Positions 17,911 through 27,695 are shown, numbered from the stretch's first letter. The stretch: DNA of 64,000 nt from Hyphomicrobiales bacterium (GCA_013911885.1 JACESI010000005.1:86795-150794), one strand, 5' to 3'. Numbers and translations: made by a program. The notes: a model not told the origin generated them from the letters alone.

Positions 17911-19125
17911 ATGGATTTTCATTCGGTACGGCGGCTTCCTCCTTATGTTTTCGAACCGGTCAACAAGCTCAAGGCGAAAGCCCGCAAGGAGGGCACTGAT
18001 ATTATCGATCTCGGCATGGGTAATCCGGATCTTCCGACACCACAGCATATCGTTGACAAGATGATCGAGACGGTCAGGCGCGCCGACACCCACCGCTATT
18101 CGCAGTCGCGCGGCATCAGCGGCCTGCGCAAGGCGCAGGCGGCCTATTATGACCGGCGTTTCGGCGTGAAGCTCAATCCTGAGACGGAGATCGTTGCCAC
18201 ACTCGGCTCCAAGGAGGGCTTTGCCAATATGGCGCAGGCGATCACCGCGCCCGGCGATGTCGTGATCGTGCCGAACCCGACCTACCCGATCCACGCCTTC
18301 GGCTTCATCATTTCCGGCGGCGTGATCCGATCCGTGCCGGCAACGCCGAATGACGAGTTCTTCCGCGCCTGCGAACGGGCGGTGAAACATTCGATCCCGA
18401 CCCCGCTCGCGCTTATCTTGAACTATCCGTCGAACCCGACCGCTTATGTCACCGATCTTGATTTTTACACCGAATGTGTGGCCTTCGCGAAGAAGCACAA
18501 TCTTTTCCTGCTTTCCGATCTTGCTTATTCCGAGATCTATTTCGATGATGTGCCGCCGCCCTCGATCCTGGCCGTGCCGGGCGCAAAGGATGTCGCGGTC
18601 GAATTCACGTCGCTTTCTAAAACCTATTCCATGCCTGGCTGGCGCATGGGTTTCGCCGTTGGCAATGAGCGCCTGATCGCGGCTCTCGCGCGGGTCAAAT
18701 CCTATCTCGATTACGGTGCTTTCACGCCCATTCAGGTTGCGGCGACGGCGGCACTCAACGGACCGGACGATTGCATCGCGGAGGCGCGCGCGATCTATCG
18801 CCACCGGCGCAATGTCATGGTCGAATCCTTCGGCCAGGCGGGCTGGGACATTCCTTCGCCACCGGCGACAATGTTTGCCTGGGCGCCGATCCCTGAAAGT
18901 TTCCGTCATCTCGGGTCGCTCGAATTTGCCAAACTTCTGGTCGAGAAGGCAGGCGTTGCCGTCGCGCCCGGTGTCGGCTTCGGCGAATATGGCGATGCGT
19001 ATATCCGCCTTGCGCTTGTGGAAAATGAGCAGCGTATCCGTCAGGCCGCAAGAAACGTGAAGCGATTCCTTGCGTCGGAAAGCGGGACAGTGCAAAAGGG
19101 CGGCGATATGCTGAAATCCGTCTGA
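17911..19125 (+). CDS. PLP-dependent aminotransferase, AlaC-like (alanine/aspartate type)
   Basis: A 404-residue class I/II aminotransferase. The PLP lysine lies in TSLSKTYSMPGWRMGF, with LNYPSNPTAYV and SDLAYSEIYFD as cofactor contacts and a C-terminal Arg in YIRLALVENEQRIRQA. It is close to the group annotated as AlaC alanine transaminase or LL-diaminopimelate aminotransferase-like; which amino acid it handles is not decided by sequence. Its place 61 bp before hom matches the aminotransferase-hom-glpX-recJ order of rhizobia and suggests a link to aspartate-family amino acids. Confidence 0.85.
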   Translation: MDFHSVRRLPPYVFEPVNKLKAKARKEGTDIIDLGMGNPDLPTPQHIVDKMIETVRRADTHRYSQSRGISGLRKAQAAYYDRRFGVKLNPETEIVATLGSKEGFANMAQAITAPGDVVIVPNPTYPIHAFGFIISGGVIRSVPATPNDEFFRACERAVKHSIPTPLALILNYPSNPTAYVTDLDFYTECVAFAKKHNLFLLSDLAYSEIYFDDVPPPSILAVPGAKDVAVEFTSLSKTYSMPGWRMGFAVGNERLIAALARVKSYLDYGAFTPIQVAATAALNGPDDCIAEARAIYRHRRNVMVESFGQAGWDIPSPPATMFAWAPIPESFRHLGSLEFAKLLVEKAGVAVAPGVGFGEYGDAYIRLALVENEQRIRQAARNVKRFLASESGTVQKGGDMLKSV

Positions 19126-19186
19126 AGGGTGGGTTAAGCGCAGAACGAAAATGCCACCGAGACACTGAAATCCTTAGGGACGCTGA

Positions 19187-20500
19187 ATGCCTGATACACT
19201 TCGCCTTGGAATTGCCGGCCTCGGGACGGTCGGTGCGTCGCTCATGCAGATTCTTCAGGGCAATGGCGCGGCCCTGTTCCAGGCAACGGGCCGTGCGATT
19301 GCCGTGAGCGGCATCTCCGCGCGTGACCGGAGCCGCGATCGCGGCTTTTCCACCGAAGGCATGGTCTGGTTCGACGACCCGGTTGCACTTGCTGCGAGCG
19401 AGACCATCGACGTGTTCGTCGAACTCATCGGCGGTGATGAAGGTCCGGCGCGGCTGAGCGTGGAGGCGGCGCTCAAGGCTGGAAAATCCGTGGTGACGGC
19501 GAACAAGGCGCTCCTTGCAAAGCATGGCCTCGCGCTTGCCAGACTTGCCGAAAAGCACCAGGCAGGACTGAATTACGAGGCTGCGGTCGCGGGCGGCATC
19601 CCGATCATCAAGACCCTTCGCGAGGCGCTTGTCGGCAATCAGGTCACGCGGGTTTTCGGCATCATGAACGGAACCTGCAACTACATCCTGACCCGGATGG
19701 AAGAGGACCGGATCAGTTTCAAGGAATGTCTCGCCGATGCGCAACGCCTCGGCTATGCCGAAGCCGATCCGGCGTTCGATATCGGTGGTCATGATACGGC
19801 GCACAAGCTCGCGATCCTGACAAGCCTCGCGTTCGGGACGGAAATCGCTTTCGACAGCATCTATCTTGAAGGCATCGAGGCGATAACGCTTGCAGATATC
19901 GAGGCGGCAGCGCAGCTTGGTTATCGCATCAAGCTTCTGGGTGTTGCCCAGAAGACCGATAGCGGCATCGAGCAGCGGGTTCACCCCGCCATGGTGCCGC
20001 AGGAAAGCGCGATTGCCAGGATCGACGGGGTGACCAACGCGGTCGCCATCGAGGCGGACCGGGTGGCGAGCCTTCTTCTCAGCGGACCGGGAGCGGGCGG
20101 CGACGCAACCGCCTCTGCCGTGGCAAGCGACATTGCCGATATAGCGCGCGGTATCATCGTTCCGGTCTTTGGGCGTCCCGTCGGCACCCTCAGCTCATAC
20201 ACGCGGGCCAGGATGCGGCGACATGCGGGCGGCTATTACATTGCGCTTGACCTGCTTGATCGTCCGGGCGCCTTTGCCGGCATCGCGACGCGCATGGCAA
20301 AATGCGACATCTCGCTTAAAAGTGTGGTGCAACATCAACAGAAATCGGCAAGAACCAGCACTGGCAGCGATACGCAGACCGTGATCATCATCACCCATGA
20401 GACCACCGAAAAGGCGATTGGCGAGGCGCTGGAGGCGATGGTCAAAGACGGCAATGTCATCGGCAAGCCGAAAATGATACGGATCGAAAAACTCAACTGA
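19187..20500 (+). CDS. hom: Homoserine dehydrogenase
   Basis: A 437-residue monofunctional enzyme reducing aspartate semialdehyde to homoserine, the branch point to threonine and methionine. The cofactor motif is GIAGLGTVGASLMQIL near the start. The catalytic-region motif is EAAVAGGIPIIKTLREAL, followed by GIMNGTCNYILTRM. A C-terminal ACT domain (from about residue 350, DLLDRPGAFAGIATRMAKC) is expected to mediate threonine feedback. There is no aspartokinase fusion. Expression with glpX and recJ downstream is plausible. Confidence 0.97.
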   Translation: MPDTLRLGIAGLGTVGASLMQILQGNGAALFQATGRAIAVSGISARDRSRDRGFSTEGMVWFDDPVALAASETIDVFVELIGGDEGPARLSVEAALKAGKSVVTANKALLAKHGLALARLAEKHQAGLNYEAAVAGGIPIIKTLREALVGNQVTRVFGIMNGTCNYILTRMEEDRISFKECLADAQRLGYAEADPAFDIGGHDTAHKLAILTSLAFGTEIAFDSIYLEGIEAITLADIEAAAQLGYRIKLLGVAQKTDSGIEQRVHPAMVPQESAIARIDGVTNAVAIEADRVASLLLSGPGAGGDATASAVASDIADIARGIIVPVFGRPVGTLSSYTRARMRRHAGGYYIALDLLDRPGAFAGIATRMAKCDISLKSVVQHQQKSARTSTGSDTQTVIIITHETTEKAIGEALEAMVKDGNVIGKPKMIRIEKLN

Positions 20501-20547
20501 CCGAAACCGGTCGGGACAACCACAAGACCGAAACCGGTCGGGACAAC
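20499..20547. repeat. 22-bp direct repeat just after hom
   Basis: The 22-bp sequence starting GACCGAAACCGGTCGGG occurs at 20499-20520 and again, identical, at 20526-20547 with a period of 27 bp. The first copy includes the last two bases of the hom stop codon. Each copy contains the palindrome ACCGGT. It could be a duplication of the 3' UTR; no function is evident. Confidence 0.9.
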
Positions 20548-20597
20548 AATAGGACCGCGGCAAGAAGCTTTGCGCGGAGAAAGAACAGGATAGGCAG

Positions 20598-21590
20598 ATG
20601 GGGAAAGCTGAAGCAGCGGCGCTGGAAAGCCTTGACCGCCAATTGACGATGGAACTTGGGCGCGTGACCGAGGCGGCGGCGGTCGCTGCCTCCCTCTGGC
20701 GTGGGCGCGGCGATGAAAAGGCGGCTGATCAGGCGGCTGTCGACGCCATGCGCCGCGAACTGAACTTCCTGCCGATCGACGGCATTGTACGGATCGGCGA
20801 GGGCGAGCGCGACGAAGCCCCGATGCTTTATATCGGCGAACATGTCGGCACCGGCAAGGGACCGAAGCTCGATGTCGCGCTTGATCCGCTCGAAGGCACG
20901 ACGATCTGCGCCAAGAATACGCCGAACTCGCTTGCCGTCATCGCGCTTGCGCGCACGGGCAACCTTCTTTATGCGCCCGATGTCTACATGGACAAGATCG
21001 CGATCGGACCCGGCTTTCCGAAAGGCGTGATCGATCTTGATGCGCCGGCGTCAGATAACATTCGTGCGCTCGCCAAAGCAAAGGACGTGAAGCCCTCCCA
21101 GATCCGGGCCTGCGTCCTCGATCGACCCCGGCACGCGGCGATCATCGATGATATCCGCAGTGCCGGGGCCTCGATCCGGCTCATCGGAGATGGCGATGTC
21201 GCGGGTGTGATCCACACCACCAACCCGGAGGAAACCGGGATTGATATCTATATCGGCACCGGTGGTGCGCCGGAGGGTGTGCTCGCGGCTGCGGCGCTGC
21301 GCTGCACCGGAGGCCAGATGTTCGGTCGTCTGATCATCAAGAACGAAGAACAGCGCGAGCGCACCATCGCGATGGGCATCGCCGATCCGAACCAGATTTT
21401 CTCCATGGAAGAAATGGCCAAAGGCGACGTGCTTTTCGCGGCGACCGGGGTGACCGACGGAAATTTCCTGCGCGGGGTGAAGTTCAACCGCGACAATATC
21501 GTGACCGATACGGTGGTGATGCGTTCATCTTCCGGCACCGTGCGCTATATCCGGGGCGTTCATAAAGATACGTCCAAGTTTCATATCTAA
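20598..21590 (+). CDS. glpX: Class II fructose-1,6-bisphosphatase
   Basis: A 330-residue GlpX-type phosphatase of gluconeogenesis. The lithium-sensitive phosphatase motif is DPLEGTTICAKNTPNSLAV; metal ligands are in RIGEGERDEAPML. The C-terminal GVTDGNFLRGVKF is characteristic of class II. No other sugar-phosphatase gene is seen in the window. The stop is followed after 1 bp by the start of recJ. Confidence 0.97.
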   Translation: MGKAEAAALESLDRQLTMELGRVTEAAAVAASLWRGRGDEKAADQAAVDAMRRELNFLPIDGIVRIGEGERDEAPMLYIGEHVGTGKGPKLDVALDPLEGTTICAKNTPNSLAVIALARTGNLLYAPDVYMDKIAIGPGFPKGVIDLDAPASDNIRALAKAKDVKPSQIRACVLDRPRHAAIIDDIRSAGASIRLIGDGDVAGVIHTTNPEETGIDIYIGTGGAPEGVLAAAALRCTGGQMFGRLIIKNEEQRERTIAMGIADPNQIFSMEEMAKGDVLFAATGVTDGNFLRGVKFNRDNIVTDTVVMRSSSGTVRYIRGVHKDTSKFHI

Positions 21591-21591
21591 G

Positions 21592-23421
21592 ATGCCCGAG
21601 GGCGTTTACAGATCCTTTCTCGGGGTCAAGCGGTCGGTTACGGGCAAGGCCTGGATCGACCGGCTGACACCGGCAAGCGACAACATCGCCCTTACGATTG
21701 CTCAGACCCATGGCATATCCGATCTCGTGGCCCGCATTCTGGCCGGGCGCGGGGTTCTGGCGGATGAAGCGCCGGATTTTCTCAACCCGACGATCAAGCA
21801 TCTGATGCCGGACCCTTATGTTCTTCAGGACATGGCAGCCGCCGCCGAAAGGCTTTCCCGCGCGATAAGAACAGCCGAAACGGTCGCGATCTTCGGTGAT
21901 TATGATGTTGACGGCGCAACCTCGGCGGCACTCCTCTGCCGCTATTTCAATGCGTACGGGGTGAAGCCGCGAATTTATATTCCCGACCGTATTCTGGAAG
22001 GCTATGGCCCGAACCCGGCCGCGATCCGCGAACTCGTGGCCGATGGCGCGACGCTGATCGTCACCGTTGATTGCGGGGTGACGAGTTTCGATGCGCTGGA
22101 AGAGGCGCAGCGTCTTCAGGTCGATGTCGTGGTTCTCGATCATCATCAGGTAGGCACCGCGCTGCCGCCCGCTCATGCCATCGTCAACCCCAACCGCCAT
22201 GACGATCGCTCTCGTCTCGGTCATCTTGCGGCGGTCGGCGTGACCTTCATGGCGGTTGTGGCGATGCATCGCCTGTTGCGTGAAGAAGCTTCGCATTCTG
22301 ATTCCGCAAACGCCATCAACCTTATGACTTTCCTCGATCTTGTGGCGCTCGGAACAGTCTGCGACGTGGTGCCGTTGCAAACGCTGAACCGGGCATTTGT
22401 GACCCGGGGTGTCATGCAGATGCGCGGGATGGCGGACCGAGCGGCGAATGCCGGACTGGCCGCGCTTGCCCGCGTTTCGCGGGTCGAGGGGCCGCTCACG
22501 CCCTATCACCTCGGATTTCTGCTCGGTCCCCGGATCAATGCCGGCGGGCGGGTCGGTGATGCGGGGCTCGGTGCGCGGCTTCTCACCCTCGATGATCCCT
22601 TTCGAGCCGATGAAATCGCCCAGCGCCTCGATGCGCTTAACAGCGAACGGCAGGCGCTTGAAAAGACCGTGCTTGAAGAGGCGGATGCGCAGGCGCTTGC
22701 CGAGGCCGGTGTGGATGATGATGCTCAGCACGGGCCATCGGTCCTCATCACCTCGAGCGAGCAATGGCATCCGGGTGTTCTCGGCATCGTTGCGGCGCGG
22801 CTCAAGGAGAGTTACCGCCGTCCGGCCTTTGCGCTCGCTTTCGATCGGTCCGGCAAGGGAACCGGGTCGGGGCGGTCGATCGGCGGGGTCGATCTCGGCA
22901 AGGCGGTTCGAGAGGCGGTTGAAGCGGGCATTCTCCTAAAAGGCGGTGGCCACGCGATGGCGGCCGGCCTCACCGTGCAGCGGGAACGGCTGGGTGACCT
23001 GCGGCTGTTCTTTGAACAAGCCTTGAAGGCGGATGTGAGCGCCGCGCGTGAACATCGCGCGCTCACCATTGATGGTGCGCTGACGGCGCGGGCGGCGGGC
23101 ACCGATCTTCTGGACGAAATCGAGCGGGCAGGGCCTTATGGCGCCGGTCATCCCGCACCGGTCTTTGCTTTTCCAAGCCACTGGATCAGCTATGCGGGTC
23201 TGGTTGGCAACGGCCATGTCAAGGTTACGATCAAATCCGGCGATGGGGCGAGCCTTGCGGGCATCGCGTTTCGGGCAGCGGACAATCCCCTCGGCAAAGC
23301 ACTCCTGACCGGCGGGCAGAAGCCGTTGCATTTCGCTGGCCAACTCGCCGTGAATTCCTGGCAAGGGCGCGTCACGCCGCAATTGCGCATCATCGATCTG
23401 GCGGTGCCCGGCAATGGTTGA
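21592..23421 (+). CDS. recJ: Single-stranded-DNA-specific exonuclease RecJ
   Basis: A 609-residue 5'-3' exonuclease acting in RecF-pathway recombination and mismatch repair. The DHH domain has the metal-binding motifs IFGDYDVDGATSAALL and VVLDHHQVG. The DHHA1 domain ends with GGGHAMAAGLTVQ. The C-terminal OB-like part (about 500-600) binds DNA. It starts 1 bp after glpX, which is the arrangement in many rhizobia. It overlaps the next gene by 8 bp. Confidence 0.97.
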   Translation: MPEGVYRSFLGVKRSVTGKAWIDRLTPASDNIALTIAQTHGISDLVARILAGRGVLADEAPDFLNPTIKHLMPDPYVLQDMAAAAERLSRAIRTAETVAIFGDYDVDGATSAALLCRYFNAYGVKPRIYIPDRILEGYGPNPAAIRELVADGATLIVTVDCGVTSFDALEEAQRLQVDVVVLDHHQVGTALPPAHAIVNPNRHDDRSRLGHLAAVGVTFMAVVAMHRLLREEASHSDSANAINLMTFLDLVALGTVCDVVPLQTLNRAFVTRGVMQMRGMADRAANAGLAALARVSRVEGPLTPYHLGFLLGPRINAGGRVGDAGLGARLLTLDDPFRADEIAQRLDALNSERQALEKTVLEEADAQALAEAGVDDDAQHGPSVLITSSEQWHPGVLGIVAARLKESYRRPAFALAFDRSGKGTGSGRSIGGVDLGKAVREAVEAGILLKGGGHAMAAGLTVQRERLGDLRLFFEQALKADVSAAREHRALTIDGALTARAAGTDLLDEIERAGPYGAGHPAPVFAFPSHWISYAGLVGNGHVKVTIKSGDGASLAGIAFRAADNPLGKALLTGGQKPLHFAGQLAVNSWQGRVTPQLRIIDLAVPGNG

Positions 23422-24637
23422 GGCCAGAAGCACCATTGCTGCCGTGATCGGTGGCGGCCCAGCTGGCCTGATGGCAGCCGATGTGCTGTCGGCAGCGGGA
23501 TACGCGGTCCATCTTTATGAGGCGAAACCCTCTTTAGGTCGAAAATTTCTGATGGCTGGAAAAAGTGGTCTTAATATAACAAAATCAGAATACAATGATA
23601 TTTTCTTAAATCATTATATGAATATTGAGGGCGTCTTTGAGAAGGCAATTGCCGCCTTTCTGCCGCGTGATGTTCTGGACTGGTGCCACGCTCTCGGGAT
23701 CGAGACTTTTACCGGATCGAGCGGTCGGGCCTTCCCCAGGGCGATGAAAGCGTCGCCGCTGTTGCGGGCATGGCTCGCGCGGCTTTCCGCTCAGGGTGTG
23801 CGCTTCTTTCCGCGCCATCGCTGGACCGGGATCGACGCGGGGCGGCTGATCTTCAACACGCCGGATGGCGATCTTGTCGTTGCCGCGGATGCATGCGTCT
23901 TCGCCCTCGGCGGAAAGAGCTGGGCGCGGCTTGGTTCGGACGGTGCCTGGTGTGATGCCTTCTCCGGCATGGGCGTCAGGCTTGCTCCATTCCAGCCCTC
24001 GAATTGTGGTTTCGATTGTGGGTGGGACGCCCATTTCGCAGAAAAATTCGCGGGCGAACCGGTGAAAGGCGCGACGGTGCGTTTCGGCGATCATTCCGCG
24101 CGTGGCGACTTCGTAGTCACCCGGACCGGTGTCGAGGGCGGCGTTATCTATCCGCTCGCTGCCGCCGTCCGCGATGCGCTTTCAAGTGCTGGCTCCGCGT
24201 CGATCATACTTGATCTGAAACCCGATATTTCCTTGTCGAAGCTCGAAAAATCCCTGTCGCGTCCGCGTCGGGGGGCGTCGCTCTCGAATCATCTGCGCAA
24301 GACGGCGCGGCTTGCCGGCGTCAAGGCGGGTCTGTTGCGTTTCTGCGGCGGTGATCTTGATGGTAATGATCCGGCCGCTCTCGCTATGCGGATCAAGCAT
24401 CTGCCGCTTGCCGTCGTTGCGCCGCGACCGATTGACGAGGCGATCAGCACAGCCGGTGGGGTGATGGCCGATAATCTCAACAATGGCCTGATGCTGAAGG
24501 AGCATCCGGGTCTGTTCGTTGCAGGCGAAATGCTCGACTGGGATGCGCCGACAGGCGGTTATCTTCTCACGGCATGTCTTGCGACCGGCAAGGTGGCGGG
24601 CGAAGCGGCGCGGGATTATCTCGCCCCGCAGCGCTAA
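23414..24637 (+). CDS. TIGR03862-type flavoprotein (HI0933/YhiN family)
   Basis: A 407-residue FAD-dependent protein of the BaiN/HI0933-like group. The dinucleotide-binding motif is AVIGGGPAGLMAADVL at residues 9-24. The GRKFLMAGKSGLNIT motif and the C-terminal GEMLDWDAPTGGYLLTACLA segment are typical. The natural substrate is not established. Its start codon overlaps the recJ end. A short stretch (about 23565-23635, residues 51-74) is strikingly AT-rich in an otherwise G+C-rich gene, encoding ITKSEYNDIFLNHYMNIEG. Confidence 0.8.
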   Translation: MVEARSTIAAVIGGGPAGLMAADVLSAAGYAVHLYEAKPSLGRKFLMAGKSGLNITKSEYNDIFLNHYMNIEGVFEKAIAAFLPRDVLDWCHALGIETFTGSSGRAFPRAMKASPLLRAWLARLSAQGVRFFPRHRWTGIDAGRLIFNTPDGDLVVAADACVFALGGKSWARLGSDGAWCDAFSGMGVRLAPFQPSNCGFDCGWDAHFAEKFAGEPVKGATVRFGDHSARGDFVVTRTGVEGGVIYPLAAAVRDALSSAGSASIILDLKPDISLSKLEKSLSRPRRGASLSNHLRKTARLAGVKAGLLRFCGGDLDGNDPAALAMRIKHLPLAVVAPRPIDEAISTAGGVMADNLNNGLMLKEHPGLFVAGEMLDWDAPTGGYLLTACLATGKVAGEAARDYLAPQR

Positions 24638-24660
24638 TGCGTGCTACCAAAGCAGCAGCG

Positions 24661-25401
24661 CTAAAGCGCGCCGCCACATATCGACAGTGCCTGACCGTTG
24701 ACCGATGCGGCACTTTCCGAGGCAAGATAAAGCGCGGCGCTTGTCACCTCCGCCGCCGGAATGAGGCGATCTTGCGGATTGTGCGCGGCAAGCATGGCCT
24801 TGGCCTTTTCAGCGCTCATCCCGGTTGAACGCATAATGGTCTCTATCGAGCCTTCGGTCATTTCCGTATCGAGATAGCCGGGGCAGAGCGCATTGACCGT
24901 GATCCCCTTTCGCGCGACTTCTTTTGCAAGCGCGCGGGTGAGGCCGACCACCGCGTGCTTGCTCGCGGTATAATGTGCCGTATAGGCAGTGCCGGTAAGG
25001 CCGAGCATTGATGCGATGACGATGAGCCGACCGCCCGGCTGCATCTGACGCAGCCCTTCGCGCAGGGTCAGGAAAACGCCGGTGGCATTGACCGACATGA
25101 CCCGGTTCCACGCCTCCAGGCTCATTTTCGAGAACGCGCTGCTTTCCGCGATTCCGGCATTGGCAATCACGATCTGGCAGGCGCCAGCCGTAGCAAACAG
25201 CGACTGGACAGAGGCTTCATCCGTGACATCGGTGACAATCGGGAGAATCCTGGCATGGCGTGCCGCCACCGCCTCAAGCGCGGCTTGCCGCCTGCCGCTG
25301 ATCACAACCCGTGCGCCCCTCTGGGCGAAAGCGAGCGCCATATCAGCACCAAGGCCGCTGCCGCCACCGGTTATGAGAACCTGTTTATCGGAAAATTCCA
25401 T
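24661..25401 (-). CDS. Short-chain dehydrogenase/reductase
   Basis: A 246-residue classical SDR. The NAD(P) motif is TGGGSGLGAD, the structural motif IANAG, and the catalytic Ser-Tyr-Lys set is S near 130 with YTASK. The C-terminal SVNGQALSICGGAL fits the FabG/3-hydroxyacyl-CoA type. The substrate is unknown; its pairing with an acyl-CoA dehydrogenase 33 bp upstream points to an acyl-CoA pathway such as catabolism of a branched or unusual acid. It converges on the flavoprotein gene. Confidence 0.85.
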   Translation of the reverse strand: MEFSDKQVLITGGGSGLGADMALAFAQRGARVVISGRRQAALEAVAARHARILPIVTDVTDEASVQSLFATAGACQIVIANAGIAESSAFSKMSLEAWNRVMSVNATGVFLTLREGLRQMQPGGRLIVIASMLGLTGTAYTAHYTASKHAVVGLTRALAKEVARKGITVNALCPGYLDTEMTEGSIETIMRSTGMSAEKAKAMLAAHNPQDRLIPAAEVTSAALYLASESAASVNGQALSICGGAL

Positions 25402-25434
25402 GCGCTATCTCCTCGTTGAGGTGACAGGCTTAGC

Positions 25435-26670
25435 TTATTCTGCCGCCTCGACGAAAGGCCTTCTGGTTGCTGTCTCGCCATAGCCGTCGCGGGTCTGGGG
25501 CAGGCGCATGTCGAGGGCGCTTGCGGCAATCTGGTTGCGCAGAACTTCGGCCGTGCCGCCGCCGATGGTGAACATGCGGACATCGCGGTACATGCGCTCG
25601 ATCTTTTCTTCCGCGCCATAGCCGCGCGCGCCGAAAATCTGCAACGCCTGATTGACGACCCTGAGAGCTGATTCGGAGGCGAACAGCTTTGCCCGCGCGG
25701 CGAGTGTCATGTCCGGCAGATTGCCGCAGATGCCGCCCGCGGATTTCGCTGCTTCATGGAGCATGAGGCGCGACGCGTGAACCGCGACATCCATGTCGGC
25801 GATCATCCATTGCAGGCCCTGAAACTCCGCAATCGGACGACCGAACTGGAAGCGTTCATGCATGTAGCGTTTCGCTTCTTCAAGCGCCCCTGCCGCGACA
25901 CCCATGGCAATTGTGCCGGCCCCGATACGCTGCGCGTTATAGGTCGCCATAAGATCGGCGAAACCAGCTTTCAAACCCGATGGCGTTTCAAGCCGCATGG
26001 CGGCATCGATGACGAGATTGCGGAATTCGAGCCGGGCTTCCGGCATGCCGCAGAGGCCGAGCGTGTGTTCATGCCCTGTGATGGCAAATCCCTCGGGCAG
26101 ATTGCCCTTTTGGGGATCGGCGAGAACGATGAAAGCGCCAATGCCTTCCGGGTTGCCTTTTTCATCCAGCACGCGGGCGAAAATCAGATGAATTTTCGAT
26201 ATGCCGCCTCCGGTGATCCAGTGCTTGCTGCCATTGATAATGTAGGTGTTGCCCCTGCGTCGCGCCGTGGTCGCCATGTCGGTGGCGGCGCTGCCTGCGT
26301 CGGGCTCGCTGATGCAGATGGCCGGTTTGTCGCCGGCAAGCACCAGGGGTGCGCAAAGCTGTTTCTGCGCTTCGCTGCCATAGGCCATGATCGCGCCGAT
26401 CGCGCCCATATTCGCCTCGACGAAGACGCGCGCCGTCAGCGTGCAGTGGCGGGCGAGTTCCTCGGCGACCAGCGTCGCTTCATAAAGCGTGGCGCCTTTT
26501 CCGCCATAGGCTTCGGGGATGGTCATGCCCATCAGGCCGTGGCTTACGAGAGCATCGATATTCGTCCAGCAATATTTGCGCTGGCGGTCGAAATGCGCCG
26601 CGCGGACACTGAATTTCGTCTCAGCGAGCATGCGCGCGACTTGTTGCTCTTCAGTCTGAATCGGGTGCAT
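25435..26670 (-). CDS. Acyl-CoA dehydrogenase
   Basis: About 411 residues in the FAD-dependent acyl-CoA dehydrogenase family. The FAD-binding signatures are CISEPDAGSAATDMATTA and KHWITGGG, and the C-terminal YGAEEKIERMYRDVRMFTIGGGTAEVLRNQIA is a textbook end region; the catalytic base position falls in FTIGGGTAEV, as in other members. The length suits a short or branched-chain type. I prefer the ATG at 26670 (MHPIQTEEQ); the longer frame starts with TTG at 26697. It is divergent from a LysR regulator, which is a common arrangement for control of such genes. Confidence 0.88.
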   Translation of the reverse strand: MHPIQTEEQQVARMLAETKFSVRAAHFDRQRKYCWTNIDALVSHGLMGMTIPEAYGGKGATLYEATLVAEELARHCTLTARVFVEANMGAIGAIMAYGSEAQKQLCAPLVLAGDKPAICISEPDAGSAATDMATTARRRGNTYIINGSKHWITGGGISKIHLIFARVLDEKGNPEGIGAFIVLADPQKGNLPEGFAITGHEHTLGLCGMPEARLEFRNLVIDAAMRLETPSGLKAGFADLMATYNAQRIGAGTIAMGVAAGALEEAKRYMHERFQFGRPIAEFQGLQWMIADMDVAVHASRLMLHEAAKSAGGICGNLPDMTLAARAKLFASESALRVVNQALQIFGARGYGAEEKIERMYRDVRMFTIGGGTAEVLRNQIAASALDMRLPQTRDGYGETATRRPFVEAAE

Positions 26671-26771
26671 GAGCCGGTTCTCTATATTGCTTGACAAAAG
26701 ACACTATGCGGCCGTTATAAATTATGTTCAATAAAATTAATGTCTACTTTATCTACAGGTACATTGAAGTT
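26671..26771. promoter_or_regulatory. Divergent promoter between acyl-CoA dehydrogenase and LysR genes
   Basis: A roughly 100-bp AT-rich gap with both genes pointing outward, the usual place for LysR-type control. An individual T-N11-A operator could not be settled by eye. Confidence 0.4.
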
Positions 26772-27695
26772 ATGAATCTTCGCAGTCTGGAAACCCTGGT
26801 CGAAATTGCAGAGCAGGGCTCCTTTATCCGCAGCGCCGAGCGCTTGAACATGACGCTTTCCACGGTCAGCATGCAGATGAAGGTGCTGGAAGAAGAGCTT
26901 GGCGTGCAGCTTTTCGACCGCACCCGGCGCCCGCCGCAACTGACGCCGATGGGGCGGCGGGTGGCGGCGGAGGCTGTTGGCGTCCTCAGCGCGAGTGCGC
27001 GGCTTCAGCGCGCCTGCACCCGGTCTGACAGTCTTGCCGGCAATTTCCGCATCGGCTTTGTCCTGACTTCTAGCATCCGGCTTCTCCCTGGGTTTCTCGC
27101 CCGCGCCCGTGTGGCCGCAAGGGAAGCGCATTTTGCGGTTGAAACCGGTCTTTCGGATGAACTTGCGGGCAAGGTGGTTGCGGGGACGCTCGACGCGGCG
27201 GTGGTGACCGGAGGTGATTTGCCGCGCACTCTCGATACGCGCACCCTGACCCGCGAAGAACTGGTCTATTGTCTGCCCAAAGCGGCGGCGAACTGGTCGA
27301 TTGCCGACTGCATGTCGGAAATGCCGTTTATCCACTTCATGGCGAAGACCGGTATCGGCAGGCTCATCGCCCGGCATCTGGAGGCGGCCCATCTGACGCC
27401 GAAAACCGTGATCGTGCTCGATAGCGTGGAGGCGGTTTCAGAATGCGTGCGCGCAGGCGTCGGGTTCTCGATCCTGCCGGAGCCGGATATCAGGCGCGCG
27501 GCGGGCGATGACGTGGTGCTGCGCTCGCTCCTCGATCAGCCGGTGATGCGCGAACTGGTGCTCGCCTATCAGGCCGGCGGGCCCTTTAGCGAGAATGCTG
27601 AACGACTTGCCGTGCTGTTCGATGATGCGCTTGCAGAAAAAGAAATGTTGAATCGTTCCCGCCAGATGGTGCCAGAAGACGAAAATATCAAATAA
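26772..27695 (+). CDS. LysR-family transcriptional regulator
   Basis: A 307-residue regulator. The N-terminal winged helix-turn-helix (MNLRSLETLVEIAEQGSF, then RSAERLNMTLSTVSMQMKVL) is followed by a substrate-binding-protein-like effector domain. I chose the ATG at 26772 because it gives the canonical LysR start; an ATG at 26724 in the same frame adds 16 residues. It is transcribed away from the acyl-CoA dehydrogenase and SDR genes and probably controls them. The effector is unknown. Confidence 0.88.
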   Translation: MNLRSLETLVEIAEQGSFIRSAERLNMTLSTVSMQMKVLEEELGVQLFDRTRRPPQLTPMGRRVAAEAVGVLSASARLQRACTRSDSLAGNFRIGFVLTSSIRLLPGFLARARVAAREAHFAVETGLSDELAGKVVAGTLDAAVVTGGDLPRTLDTRTLTREELVYCLPKAAANWSIADCMSEMPFIHFMAKTGIGRLIARHLEAAHLTPKTVIVLDSVEAVSECVRAGVGFSILPEPDIRRAAGDDVVLRSLLDQPVMRELVLAYQAGGPFSENAERLAVLFDDALAEKEMLNRSRQMVPEDENIK

